DNA of 35,612 bases from IMG/VR virus record IMGVR_UViG_3300017969_000001, positions 1 to 35,612 of that record. One strand, written 5' to 3'. The position numbers and the translations under genes are program-made. Below the pieces are notes generated by a model. It ran no database searches and was not told the origin of the DNA. It saw only the letters and a program-made list of their open reading frames with translations. This stretch comes from a virus. Of this stretch, positions 9,246-16,441 are shown one piece after another (position 1 is the stretch's first letter; every line of letters begins with the position of its first letter).

Positions 9246-9569
9246 TCAGTACATATCGAAAATACGCTGCAGCCGCTGGTACTCGCTTTCAGCTTTCCCG
9301 GCCTCGCCCATGTCAGATACAGCCTTAGACACCATTCCGCCGGCTGCTCCACCCAGCGACGCTCCGACGCCAGCCAGGGCAGGGTTACCAGTTGCTAATG
9401 CAGCACCAGCACCAAGGAGACTACCGACGGTAGAAGCCAACCCAGACGTCTTCTGGGATGCGGCCTTTGCCTCGGCCCGCTTTCTGGCTGCGATCTTCAG
9501 CGCCTCTTCGGCCTTGACTCGGCCGTCAGCACGGAACGCATCAATGAGGGCGGCGCTAGGGTTTCTCAT
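9246..9569 (-). CDS. Probable minor virion protein with glycine-rich hydrophobic segment (107 aa)
   Basis: Residues 10-40 form a basic amphipathic helix (VKAEEALKIAARKRAEAKAA). They are followed by a Gly/Ala-rich hydrophobic stretch at about 44-85 (GLASTVGSLLGAGAALATG, then LAGVGASLGGAAGGM) and an acidic C-terminal helix. Such helix plus Gly-zipper proteins in head gene clusters are often small internal virion proteins that insert into membrane during ejection, like T7 gp14. That role is inferred. Its ATG overlaps the stop of the 51-aa ORF upstream (ATGA). Confidence 0.7.
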   Translation of the reverse strand: MRNPSAALIDAFRADGRVKAEEALKIAARKRAEAKAASQKTSGLASTVGSLLGAGAALATGNPALAGVGASLGGAAGGMVSKAVSDMGEAGKAESEYQRLQRIFDMY

Positions 9570-9721
9570 CGCTCCTGCTCCTCGTACAAGTTTGACACCG
9601 AGAACTCGGCGTCAGCATCATCCTCGATTTGCGGGACAAACGCCAGCCTGAACAGGTGGAGCCCCCAAAATAGGAGCCCCACCTGTCCAAGCTCGGCCAG
9701 TGCTGTGACTAGGTCAAGCAC
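9566..9721 (-). CDS. Small GTG-start membrane protein translationally coupled to the capsid gene (51 aa)
   Basis: The frame opens with GTG at 9721, whose first base is the last base of the capsid stop codon (TAGTG), and ends with a TGA overlapping the next ATG (ATGA). It therefore tiles exactly between two genes. The product is MLDLVTALAELGQVGLLFW..., with one hydrophobic segment at about residues 3-30 and an acidic soluble tail. No family is recognised. The RNA also forms a 14-bp stem across residues 12-23, so this segment may serve both as coding sequence and as a capsid mRNA 3'-end structure. The exact fit supports a gene, although the GTG start has no obvious ribosome binding site of its own beyond coupling. 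Confidence 0.55.
   Translation of the reverse strand: MLDLVTALAELGQVGLLFWGLHLFRLAFVPQIEDDADAEFSVSNLYEEQER
9652..9686 (-). other. Strong hairpin just downstream of the capsid gene
   Basis: On the minus-strand transcript, ACAGGTGG pairs with CCACCTGT and the inner GGCTCC pairs with GGGGCT (including G-U pairs), giving about 14 paired positions around a U-rich loop. No run of T follows, so it is not a classical intrinsic terminator. It could protect the 3' end of the capsid mRNA, serve as an RNase III type processing site, or attenuate transcription to keep capsid expression above portal expression. Confidence 0.55.
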
Positions 9722-11067
9722 TAGACGCCAGCGTAGCTGATGCCGACGAGGATGCCGTTGCGGTTCGGACGCTCGCAGACCACGTTGTAGTAGTAGCGAA
9801 CGAAGGCCTCGTAGGCGTCGCGGTTAGCGACACGGCTGAGGACCGAGCCGTCCAGATCCGCCAGGCCAATCTCAGTGATCTGAGCGATGGACCACGACTT
9901 CAAGCTGAGGAAGATCAGCAGGCCCTTGCCGCAGTGGCGAGCCACCTTGAGCGGGATGCCATTGAAGCTGAGGGAACCCATGTTGAAGCCAGCATCGCCG
10001 CCATCAACGCTCTTGCTCAGGCTAGTAGCGTTGTCGGTGACGCTCGTGAACGACATCAGGGCGGTGTACTCCTGCCGGAAGATGTGGTTCGCGATCATGC
10101 AGTCAGGTGCGCTACCTCCAGCCTTCAGAGCGATGGAGTCCAGCATGGCCTGCATGCGCTTGGTCGCCAGGGCCGTGACGGCACCAGCACCAGGGTTGCT
10201 GGAAGCGATGGTGTTCTCGACGCTCTCGATGGTGGACCGAAGAGGCTCAAGACTGGCGGTGTCGCGCAGGTTGCCGTGGAAACTCACGGTGCCGCCAGCT
10301 AGGTCGATGTAGCCACCACCCAGGTTGCCGTAGATACCCATGGCCTCGTCGGTGGTGACGTAGGCGGGGGTGGACAACGGGTCAGTTGCAACAACAACGG
10401 TAGCAGCAGCGCCCTTGGCCAGGCCGGTAAGGTCCACAGTGTTGGGAGCGGCAGCGGCCGTAGTGAAGTCAACAGCACCGGGGGTGACGCTCTGACGAAC
10501 ATGAAGGGCGCCAGCACCACCAGTAGTGATCTCCTCGTAGGTGTCAGTACGAACGAGGATACACGGCACCGGGGTGGCGGCAGCCAGGGGCAACCCTTCG
10601 AGGTTGCCGGACAGCGGCATGGTAGCGGCCGCAGCGGAGCGGTCGAACACGAATCCGACGTTGCCGCCGCCGATGAAGCAGGACGCGTCGCCCTGGTTCT
10701 TCACGCTCTCGATGGCGCCATCAAGCTCGCTCTGCAGAGCGTTGACGAACGCGCCAGCGTTGGCCTTGGCTTGCTCGATGGTCGGGCCGGTGATGTCCAT
10801 ACGGCCGTAGAGGTACTTGGCCTGAATGGTCAGGTCAGCGTACTTCTGACGGTCGGCGGTCGGAAGATCGTTGTCCTCAGCACGGAAGCCGGCGGATTCG
10901 TTGCGGCCAATGCGCACAGGCATGATAGCCTTGCGACCGGTCCAACTGACCTTCTTCTTGTTGAAGAGTTCAAAGACCAGCATCTCGTTGTTGAGCTGGT
11001 CGCGAATGGGACCCTGATAAAAATCCTTCAGGATCTTATCGAGGCTAGTGAGGGTAGAGACAGCCAT
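9721..11067 (-). CDS. Major capsid protein (448 aa)
   Basis: The main shell protein is identified by context (directly after a scaffold gene, before portal) and by sequence style. An N-terminal helical arm (STLTSLDKILKDFYQGPIRDQLNNEM) is followed by the conserved KKVSWTGRKAIMPVRIGRN and LYGRMDITGPTIEQAKAN segments, which look like the N-arm and E-loop/spine helix region of HK97-fold capsids of P22/SU10-like podoviruses. A variable insertion at about residues 150-245 is Ala/Thr-rich. The C-terminus ends in strands (NRNGILVGISYAGV). The length agrees with P22 coat (430 aa). The ATG follows a spaced purine-rich ribosome binding site. Confidence 0.88.
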   Translation of the reverse strand: MAVSTLTSLDKILKDFYQGPIRDQLNNEMLVFELFNKKKVSWTGRKAIMPVRIGRNESAGFRAEDNDLPTADRQKYADLTIQAKYLYGRMDITGPTIEQAKANAGAFVNALQSELDGAIESVKNQGDASCFIGGGNVGFVFDRSAAAATMPLSGNLEGLPLAAATPVPCILVRTDTYEEITTGGAGALHVRQSVTPGAVDFTTAAAAPNTVDLTGLAKGAAATVVVATDPLSTPAYVTTDEAMGIYGNLGGGYIDLAGGTVSFHGNLRDTASLEPLRSTIESVENTIASSNPGAGAVTALATKRMQAMLDSIALKAGGSAPDCMIANHIFRQEYTALMSFTSVTDNATSLSKSVDGGDAGFNMGSLSFNGIPLKVARHCGKGLLIFLSLKSWSIAQITEIGLADLDGSVLSRVANRDAYEAFVRYYYNVVCERPNRNGILVGISYAGV

Positions 11068-11084
11068 TGTCTATTTCCTTATTG

Positions 11085-11882
11085 TTATGACCCGAACATC
11101 GCCGCCAGAGCGGCGTGGGCCTCTTGCATGTTTTTAGGCCGACCAACACTGTTGGCAGCCGAAGAGCGAGATCGACCGGACCGTCCGGCAACCTCAGGGG
11201 GAACGCCACCAGCGGCCTCTCCGTCATCCTCGGAGTCATTCTGGCTGGCAATGAAGCGAGCGATAGCTGCTTCTTCGATTTCAGCGATTTGCTCGCTGTA
11301 CTCAGAAGCCAGGGACCGGAGATCCTGGCTGGGATCATTAATGATGGACTGAAGGAGCATATCACGGCTCACACCGGGGTAGTCCTCAGCGATCTGAGAC
11401 AACTCCCGCTCGAGCTTGGCCTGCTCATTGACCACCATCATCTCGTGCATCTGACTCTGCAGACGCTGGATGTCCGACATTTCACCGCCGGCATCCTGGC
11501 CCTGATCCGGCTGGAAGGCTTCCGCCTCGTTGCCGGGACCGAACAGCCTGGCCATCGACCGAAGCTGATCCATCTCCTGCTGCATAGCTTCGAACTGCTC
11601 ACGCATTTCTTCGGCTTCAGCACGGGCCTCATTTCGAGCAGTAATCACCTGCGAGAAGCGGGAGTACGGCACGTTGTGGCCATGCTCCTCCTCCTGCTCG
11701 TGGTCATCCTGTTCGGATGCGTACTGCTCTTCGCTGTCTGCCCCGTCGCCTTCTTCGGGACTGGCTTCGACCGATTGCTCGGTGTACTCACCAGACGGTT
11801 GATCCGTGTCGGACGCAGCGGGAAGTTCAGACTGCAATGCCCCCATGAGGGCGCTCGTTTGCTCGGCGCTTAGCAACGACAT
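11085..11882 (-). CDS. Scaffolding protein (265 aa)
   Basis: This is a highly acidic, helix-rich protein. An acidic disordered N-terminus (residues 20-70, many Glu/Asp/Ser) is followed by a coiled coil at about 80-115 (ARAEAEEMREQFEAMQQEMD), a second helical part (SQMHEMMVVNEQAKLERELSQI) and a small basic C-terminal segment (GRSGRSRSS, then PKNMQEAHAALAAMF) that probably binds the coat protein. Composition, length and position immediately before the capsid gene are those of procapsid scaffolds (P22 scaffold is 303 aa). It has a good ribosome binding site (GGAGGCG) before the ATG. Confidence 0.85.
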   Translation of the reverse strand: MSLLSAEQTSALMGALQSELPAASDTDQPSGEYTEQSVEASPEEGDGADSEEQYASEQDDHEQEEEHGHNVPYSRFSQVITARNEARAEAEEMREQFEAMQQEMDQLRSMARLFGPGNEAEAFQPDQGQDAGGEMSDIQRLQSQMHEMMVVNEQAKLERELSQIAEDYPGVSRDMLLQSIINDPSQDLRSLASEYSEQIAEIEEAAIARFIASQNDSEDDGEAAGGVPPEVAGRSGRSRSSAANSVGRPKNMQEAHAALAAMFGS

Positions 11883-11926
11883 GTTTTACGCCTCCTTACA
11901 TGCAGATAACGCCCTGCACGGCGAGA

Positions 11927-13522
11927 TCACCAGACCCCAATATCGTTCAACACCTCATGGACGGGATCTGGTGAGAAGTCCTCTGAGGTCGCTTCGGAGA
12001 AGAGTCGCCCAGTTGCTTGCTCCCACTTGAGCATCTCTTTGACGCCCGTGGGTCGCACTTTGGCGGCAACTTCTTCCACAAGATCATGTACTTGGTCTAG
12101 TCCCATAAGCGCAAGTGCTACTGCCATGACCATATCATCATGCTTACCTGAGGGGGCTTCAACCTTACCTCTGGCGTTGAATGCTAGGCTATTCGCCTCG
12201 CTGATGAACGCACCGTCGATGACTTCAACTCGGTTGCTGGTGATGAACTGGTAGAGCCTGCTCATCATCAGATTGCGGCTCTTCGAGTTGGTGTTGAAGC
12301 CGTAGCGTGGCGTCCACTGGTTCTTCGCTTTGTCCCAGTGCTGATCTCGGAACATGTGGGGGTAGGCCTTAGACATCATGTACTCGATGATCGACAGGCC
12401 GTAGCTGTTGCTTTCGATGACAGCCAGGGCCTCGTACTTCATCGCCATGTCGTAGACTTCCTCTTTGTAGTCCGACGGCGGATCCTTGTCGTAGTACGAC
12501 GCAACCATCTCGATCTTGTTGTCGTTCGTGACGTCGAGGACCATGAACGCTGAATAATCACCACCGGGACTGCCAGAAGCAGTATCAACACCAATCGTGT
12601 AGATTCGATACGGCTGAGGTTCTTTGTAAATCTTAATACCACGGGAATACCCTGTGACTGGCCACGGGTCGGGGAAGAACCGCTGTCCGGATGTGACGAA
12701 GGCGAGTTCCGCTGTCGCCGGGAACTCCTGATTGAAGATGAGCCAGTTGTTGGCACACTTGGTTCTCAACTGATTAACGAACCAGTTGGACTGCGTGCTG
12801 GTGAGCTTGTGCTTCCGGGTGTACTCCCGCTCCTTCTCCGTCAGGTCCTTGAACCTGCAGTGCGGGAGGTTGTAGCGTTCGTCGATCTTCCACCCGAGGA
12901 AGATCTTATCGAATCCGTTGTCTTCGCCCCAAAGCTCGTGGGCCTTGTTCAGGCCGTTGGCGGTGGATTCGAAGATGATCGTGGCGTTGGCTCCGCCGGT
13001 CTGGAAGAGGGCTGCGATGGCTGTGTCGATGTTCGACCAGAAGGCGTACTCGGACGCGTGGATGTACTGGTAGGTCTGACCACGGAAGCTCTCAGATCCG
13101 GCGCTACCGACAACGATCTTCGATCCGGTCTTGAACTCCAGCCTGTTGTCCCGGTTCCTCACTGCTGAGACCTTCATCTCTGCGGGGAGGTTGGAGTACA
13201 TGAACTGGTACATGGTGAAGAGTTCTTTGGCCGCCGGGTCCGTATGGGCCACGACAGCGACTCTGGTGTTCTTATTAAACAACGCCTTCCACAGGTAGTA
13301 GGCGGCGATGACCGTGGATGACCCGAGCTTACGGGCCTTCAGGACCATGGTGTGGTTGTTCCGCATGGTTCGCGAGATGATAAGCCGCTGCGCCTCATTG
13401 AGCTTAAGCGGCAAGACCGCCGAGTCCATCCCGACGATCTTGACGTAGTTCTCAGCGAAGTAGTGGAAGCTCTTGGCGCACTTCTTCAGTTCGCTAGCGA
13501 TGTGGTCCCTGGTATTCAGCAC
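11927..13522 (-). CDS. terL: Terminase large subunit, DNA-packaging ATPase/nuclease
   Basis: A 531-aa packaging motor. The ATPase domain shows a deviant Walker A at residues 62-70 (KARKLGSST), a Walker B with acidic catalytic residue in YIHASEYAF (E158), and a coupling motif III in FESTANG (185-190). The C-terminal RNase H-like nuclease shows GVDTASG (D313), AVIES (E370) and KHDDMVMA (D462/D463), the three acidic sites that bind metal. All key residues are present, so it should be active. The circularly permuted character of the sequence fits headful packaging. The lysine-rich 442-aa gene lies 6 bp upstream, and the scaffold gene follows downstream. Confidence 0.95.
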   Translation of the reverse strand: MLNTRDHIASELKKCAKSFHYFAENYVKIVGMDSAVLPLKLNEAQRLIISRTMRNNHTMVLKARKLGSSTVIAAYYLWKALFNKNTRVAVVAHTDPAAKELFTMYQFMYSNLPAEMKVSAVRNRDNRLEFKTGSKIVVGSAGSESFRGQTYQYIHASEYAFWSNIDTAIAALFQTGGANATIIFESTANGLNKAHELWGEDNGFDKIFLGWKIDERYNLPHCRFKDLTEKEREYTRKHKLTSTQSNWFVNQLRTKCANNWLIFNQEFPATAELAFVTSGQRFFPDPWPVTGYSRGIKIYKEPQPYRIYTIGVDTASGSPGGDYSAFMVLDVTNDNKIEMVASYYDKDPPSDYKEEVYDMAMKYEALAVIESNSYGLSIIEYMMSKAYPHMFRDQHWDKAKNQWTPRYGFNTNSKSRNLMMSRLYQFITSNRVEVIDGAFISEANSLAFNARGKVEAPSGKHDDMVMAVALALMGLDQVHDLVEEVAAKVRPTGVKEMLKWEQATGRLFSEATSEDFSPDPVHEVLNDIGVW

Positions 13523-13528
13523 CGGTCA

Positions 13529-14857
13529 CTACTTCATCGGGATTTCCTTGGCGGCAATACGGATAGCACGCACAACCTTGATAGCCTCACCAGGCGTCAT
13601 CTTGTCCGGGTTTATTTTAAGTTCCCGAAGGATGGCTTTTGCATCACCACCCCGCAGTTGATTCCATTTGATCCTTTTGAGGTCAACCTTCCCGAGCTTT
13701 CCGTTACCCTGCATGGCCTCAGCTAGCTTCATCGGGGCTTTCTTGGCTACAGCAGCAGCTTTGCTTTTCTGCTTGGGCTTAGCCTGCTTGGATTCGGCCT
13801 TCTTCGGCTTGACATTCTGCTGTTTGGGTTCGGCCTTCTTCGGTTTGACCTGCTTGGGCTTCGGCTGTGGCTTAAACTTCACCTTAGGCGCCAGCCCCTC
13901 GTTGCCGACGTTGTAGTCCTTCCCGCCCTTGATGCGGCTGCTCGGCTTCTTCTTTGGACCTTTTTTGTCCGCCAACTTCCTTGCTTGGGCGTACGCTTTC
14001 TCGGAAGCCCTCTTCTCAGCCGCCTTCCGGAGTTTCGTCTCAGCACGCTTAGCAGCGGCCTTAGCTTTCTTCTGCGCTGCCTTTTCAGCGGCATCCTTGG
14101 CGGCGCCTGCTTCCATCTTAGCATTTCTCGAGAACTTCGGCTTCGAACGCTGAGGCTTGAAGGCGGCCTCGTCAGATGGCTTCTGCTTTGTTGCCTTGGC
14201 GCTAGCTTTAGCCTCCCTTTTGGGGGTCGATTTAACACCGACGTTCTTACGCCCCGTAACCTTGCCTTTCTCGTACGTCACCTTCTTATACTTAGGTTCT
14301 ACGACGCTCTTCTTGACTTGCTTGGCAGCTTCCTTTCGGGTTGCTGTTTTAGCCGCCTGTTCGGCGCCCTTTTCGGCCGTCTCCTTGGCTGCTTCCTTTG
14401 CAGCCTTCTGGGCGGCCTTGCGCCGGAACAAACGCTTGCCGCCCTCCTTGGCAGCCTTCTTCGCTCCTTCTTTGGCCAGCAGTGCTCCGCCACCACGAGC
14501 AAGCGCACCCAAACCACCGGTAAGCAGTGTTGATCCGATAGCGCCGTAGGTTTCAAGCATCCCCTCGTCAGTCAGGTTTTCCCACCTGTCCTTCCGGCTC
14601 TGCCTCTTGCGGGCAATGCCCTGCCGAACCTTAGACTCGGCCATCACCTTCCGGTAACGCTCGGTCTCAGCGGCGGTAGCCTTCCGATCGCCTACCAGCA
14701 GGTCGCCGGGCCTCAGGTCTGACACGAGGGCAGCGATCTTGCGCCGTTTCTCCTCTGGGATGTCGTATTCCTTGCCCTGGTGGGTCACCTTGCCGGTCTG
14801 CGCATAACGAGCAAGCTGCTTGATGTTCTCTTTTGACAGGCGTTTGGGGGCGGCCAT
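13529..14857 (-). CDS. Lysine/alanine-rich, histone H1-like protein (442 aa)
   Basis: The family is not recognised. The protein is extremely basic. Residues 1-100 look like a small folded domain (LSKENIKQLARYAQTGKVTH, EEKRRKIAALVSDLRPGDLL). A hydrophobic Gly-rich patch occurs at about 104-127 (YGAIGSTLLTGGLGALARGG). About 130-370 is a long Lys/Ala low-complexity region with PKKAEPK-type repeats resembling the tail of histone H1 or HU-like extensions. The C-terminal 65 residues look folded again (AKAILRELKINPDKMTPGEAI). It is sandwiched between an unknown gene and terL (6-bp gap). Possible roles are DNA condensation in the head, a packaging cofactor or nucleoid binding. None is proven. Confidence 0.75.
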   Translation of the reverse strand: MAAPKRLSKENIKQLARYAQTGKVTHQGKEYDIPEEKRRKIAALVSDLRPGDLLVGDRKATAAETERYRKVMAESKVRQGIARKRQSRKDRWENLTDEGMLETYGAIGSTLLTGGLGALARGGGALLAKEGAKKAAKEGGKRLFRRKAAQKAAKEAAKETAEKGAEQAAKTATRKEAAKQVKKSVVEPKYKKVTYEKGKVTGRKNVGVKSTPKREAKASAKATKQKPSDEAAFKPQRSKPKFSRNAKMEAGAAKDAAEKAAQKKAKAAAKRAETKLRKAAEKRASEKAYAQARKLADKKGPKKKPSSRIKGGKDYNVGNEGLAPKVKFKPQPKPKQVKPKKAEPKQQNVKPKKAESKQAKPKQKSKAAAVAKKAPMKLAEAMQGNGKLGKVDLKRIKWNQLRGGDAKAILRELKINPDKMTPGEAIKVVRAIRIAAKEIPMK

Positions 14858-14861
14858 GGTC

Positions 14862-15332
14862 TCAGTGCTCCGTTTCGGATTCGAAGTATGCGCCGACGGC
14901 CCCGATAAGGACGCTTTCGACGATGCGGTCCCGCAGCTTCTGGCGTGAATCTTCCATCATGATGTTGTGGAGGTCGCTCAGGACTTTGACGAAGCCCCGG
15001 CAGAAACGCTCCATCTCCTTCGGGTCCTCATCGATTTCGGGGGGGAAGGTTTCGACCCATTCTCGGGCCTTGGCGATGTAGTCTGCGGCCCCTCGCTGCT
15101 TCTTCCGGAACATGGACCGGTTGAGGCCTGAGAGGAAGTCATCGAGGTGGGTGAGTTCGATGCGGGTGATCTTGTAGGTGGCGCCGTAGGACTGCTCGCC
15201 AGTGATCGCCTTGGTCTCGTTGCGCCCTTCGAGGGCCGTCATGCCTGCCAGGTAGATACTATTGAGGGTCTCAGTGATCCGGAGCTCTACGTTGCTGCTG
15301 TGCATACGGAGTTTTACTTGTCGTTGGTTCAT
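14862..15332 (-). CDS. Unknown helical protein (156 aa)
   Basis: No family is recognised. Predicted mostly alpha-helical: an N-terminal amphipathic part (RITETLNSIYLAGMTALEG), a basic turn (MFRKKQRGAADYIAKARE) and a C-terminal helix pair (MERFCRGFVKVLSDLHNIMM, RIVESVLIGAVGAYFE). It is soluble, with no signal peptide and no metal-binding motif. The ATG directly follows the TAG of the upstream coiled-coil membrane gene (TAGATG), so translation is probably coupled. It lies between the lysis cassette and the histone-like gene. Its function cannot be inferred. Confidence 0.7.
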   Translation of the reverse strand: MNQRQVKLRMHSSNVELRITETLNSIYLAGMTALEGRNETKAITGEQSYGATYKITRIELTHLDDFLSGLNRSMFRKKQRGAADYIAKAREWVETFPPEIDEDPKEMERFCRGFVKVLSDLHNIMMEDSRQKLRDRIVESVLIGAVGAYFESETEH

Positions 15333-15542
15333 CTACTTCACCAAAAAATTCTGAACGGCGAACTGGATCGCCGGTAGCAGCAGGACGATGATGGCTGTCT
15401 GCCTGTTCACGGTGGCCTCGAGGGTATCGAGCTTGTCACCGAGCTTCTCGGTGCGCCGCTCAGCGTCCCTAATACGCTCGGAGTTGCCTCGGATAACTGC
15501 CTCTGAGCGAGCCATCCTAGTTTCCATCGTTTCCGTGCCCAT
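15333..15542 (-). CDS. Coiled coil plus C-terminal membrane anchor, XhlA-like lysis protein (69 aa)
   Basis: I choose ATG 15542 (MGTETMETRM) because GGAG lies 6 bases upstream and the ATG overlaps the TGA of the previous gene (TGATG). A GTG at 15554 would add four residues. Residues 1-48 are a charged heptad coiled coil (RIRDAERRTEKLGDKLDTLEA), and residues 50-66 are a single membrane segment (AIIVLLLPAIQFAVQNFL). This plan (cytoplasmic coil, then membrane anchor) is that of the XhlA family of holin partners, and a holin-like gene lies two genes upstream. The lysis role is inferred. Confidence 0.65.
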   Translation of the reverse strand: MGTETMETRMARSEAVIRGNSERIRDAERRTEKLGDKLDTLEATVNRQTAIIVLLLPAIQFAVQNFLVK

Positions 15543-15723
15543 CACCATCTCCACTCAAGGCCAGCGACGGCCTGCCATTTTGGCATGTCCCCTCGCCATC
15601 CCCCTGAAACTTCTGCGGCTGCTGTAACATCAAGTTTTCTCCTGATCCGGTGACGAACACCAGCGCGAGCATTCCACCCAGAATCATCCCCGATAAGAGA
15701 CAAATCAAGCCCACCAGAATCAA
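15517..15723 (-). CDS. Alternative-frame ORF with N-terminal membrane segment (68 aa), doubtful
   Basis: This TTG-start frame overlaps almost all of the beta-rich ORF at 15542-15748 and the start of the coiled-coil gene. Its first 25 residues are hydrophobic (LICLLSGMILGGMLALVFV), followed by a polar Gly/Asp-rich tail. Third codon positions look more GC-rich here than in the competing frame, which favours it. However, it has no ribosome binding site and its ends do not fit the stop/start tiling of the neighbours. It may be an embedded lysis gene, as Rz1 is within Rz, or chance. Confidence 0.25.
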   Translation of the reverse strand: MILVGLICLLSGMILGGMLALVFVTGSGENLMLQQPQKFQGDGEGTCQNGRPSLALSGDGDGHGNDGN

Positions 15724-15748
15724 AAGGGTCGAGACGTACAGGTCTCAG
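15542..15748 (-). CDS. Beta-rich small protein of the lysis cassette, apparent CTG start (68 aa)
   Basis: The frame runs to TGA at 15542-15544. That TGA overlaps the next gene's ATG (TGATG), and the frame can open at a CTG (15748) which overlaps the holin stop codon (CTGA). It has the alternating pattern of small beta-barrel or beta-hairpin proteins: SGGLDLSLIGDDSGWNARAG, then KLDVTAAAEVSGG, ending AVAGLEWRW. Similar phage proteins ending in an aromatic W-R/K-W/F motif exist in lysis regions, but I cannot name the family. No ATG or GTG is available in frame. The only other choice is a TTG that removes 14 residues. Outer-membrane disruption is a speculative role. Confidence 0.5.
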   Translation of the reverse strand: MRPVRLDPFDSGGLDLSLIGDDSGWNARAGVRHRIRRKLDVTAAAEVSGGWRGDMPKWQAVAGLEWRW

Positions 15749-15972
15749 CCCTCCGAGTCCTCGGGCTTTCCCGAGGCAGCGGCCTCCAGAGCCGCACGGC
15801 GCTGCTTGGCCACGTCTTCCATGCTGATCCCCAGGATGCCAGCCACAGCACCAAGAACGCTGGCGATGATCGCCTCGGTCGGCAGGTTGGGCCACAGGTG
15901 GTTGCACACGATCGGCAGGACAGCAGCAGCAACGCTGAGCCACAGCTTACGGGACTTCATTTTCTCGCTCAT
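15745..15972 (-). CDS. Holin-like membrane protein (75 aa)
   Basis: A short basic N-terminus (MSEKMKSRKL) is followed by two hydrophobic segments at about residues 10-26 (WLSVAAAVLPIVCNHLW) and 33-50 (AIIASVLGAVAGILGI), and then an acidic/basic soluble tail. Size, two membrane spans and charged tail are those of class II phage holins, which permeabilise the inner membrane to time lysis. The ATG has an excellent ribosome binding site (GGGGAGGAG). It lies directly upstream of the beta-rich and coiled-coil genes. The likely endolysin is the distant M15 peptidase gene at 29363-29740. Confidence 0.7.
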   Translation of the reverse strand: MSEKMKSRKLWLSVAAAVLPIVCNHLWPNLPTEAIIASVLGAVAGILGISMEDVAKQRRAALEAAASGKPEDSEG

Positions 15973-16018
15973 TCGGTCTCCTCCCCGCCGGTAACGACGG
16001 TAACCATATCAATCATTT

Positions 16019-16318
16019 TCACCATTTCGCTTTGTCAGCCCAGAACGCTGCTGACATCTTACCCTTTGCGATATTCTTTGCGTGTCTGGATTTGAATGAC
16101 TTGCGTTTCATCTTCATGCGTTCGGACTCACCGGCCTTGGGTTTACCTGCTGTGCTTGCCCCCTGCTCACCGAACCGAATCAGCTTAACCTGGTTGCCCT
16201 CTTTAGCCATCACCACATGAGACTTTTTCGGGTGGTTAGGCGTGCGCTTCGTGACGTTGAAGCCCTTGAGACCGAGCTTCTTCATCAGGCGGCGGGCTGC
16301 TTCGATCCGCTCAGTCAT
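16019..16318 (-). CDS. Conserved phage protein with SFKSRHAKNI...AFWADKAKW signature (99 aa)
   Basis: The protein is basic. It has an N-terminal helical region, a central beta strand pair (KSHVVMAKEGNQVKLIRFGEQG) and a highly characteristic C-terminus (RKSFKSRHAKNIAKGKMSAA, then FWADKAKW) that I have seen in many phage and large-virus proteins. I believe it is the DUF5872 family, but that name is from memory and unchecked. Function is unknown, and virion association has been suggested by context in other phages. Its ATG overlaps the stop of the upstream 41-aa gene (ATGA). Confidence 0.75.
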   Translation of the reverse strand: MTERIEAARRLMKKLGLKGFNVTKRTPNHPKKSHVVMAKEGNQVKLIRFGEQGASTAGKPKAGESERMKMKRKSFKSRHAKNIAKGKMSAAFWADKAKW

Positions 16319-16440
16319 TTCTTCTTCCGACGGAGCCGGCTCGCCGCTGCCTTGCGGGCTTTGAACTTGGCAGGGCCGGAGATGTACCCGGTGCCCTCCT
16401 TGAGGACATCTCCTGCCGAGGTTTTCTTCTTCGCAACCAT
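16315..16440 (-). CDS. Very small basic protein (41 aa)
   Basis: The ORF runs from ATG 16440 to TGA 16315 and fits exactly between the terminase small subunit (1-bp gap) and the 99-aa gene (ATGA overlap). The product starts MVAKKKTSAGDVLKEGTGY and ends in a run of Arg/Lys (SRLRRKKK). It is highly positively charged, so nucleic-acid or capsid-interior binding is plausible. No family is recognised. The exact fit to its neighbours is the main evidence that it is expressed. Confidence 0.65.
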   Translation of the reverse strand: MVAKKKTSAGDVLKEGTGYISGPAKFKARKAAASRLRRKKK

Positions 16441-16441
16441 A

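Noticed and set aside
10501-11352. Plus-strand 283-aa ORF opposite the capsid and scaffold genes
   Set aside because: Antisense to two confidently identified genes, with no supporting context.
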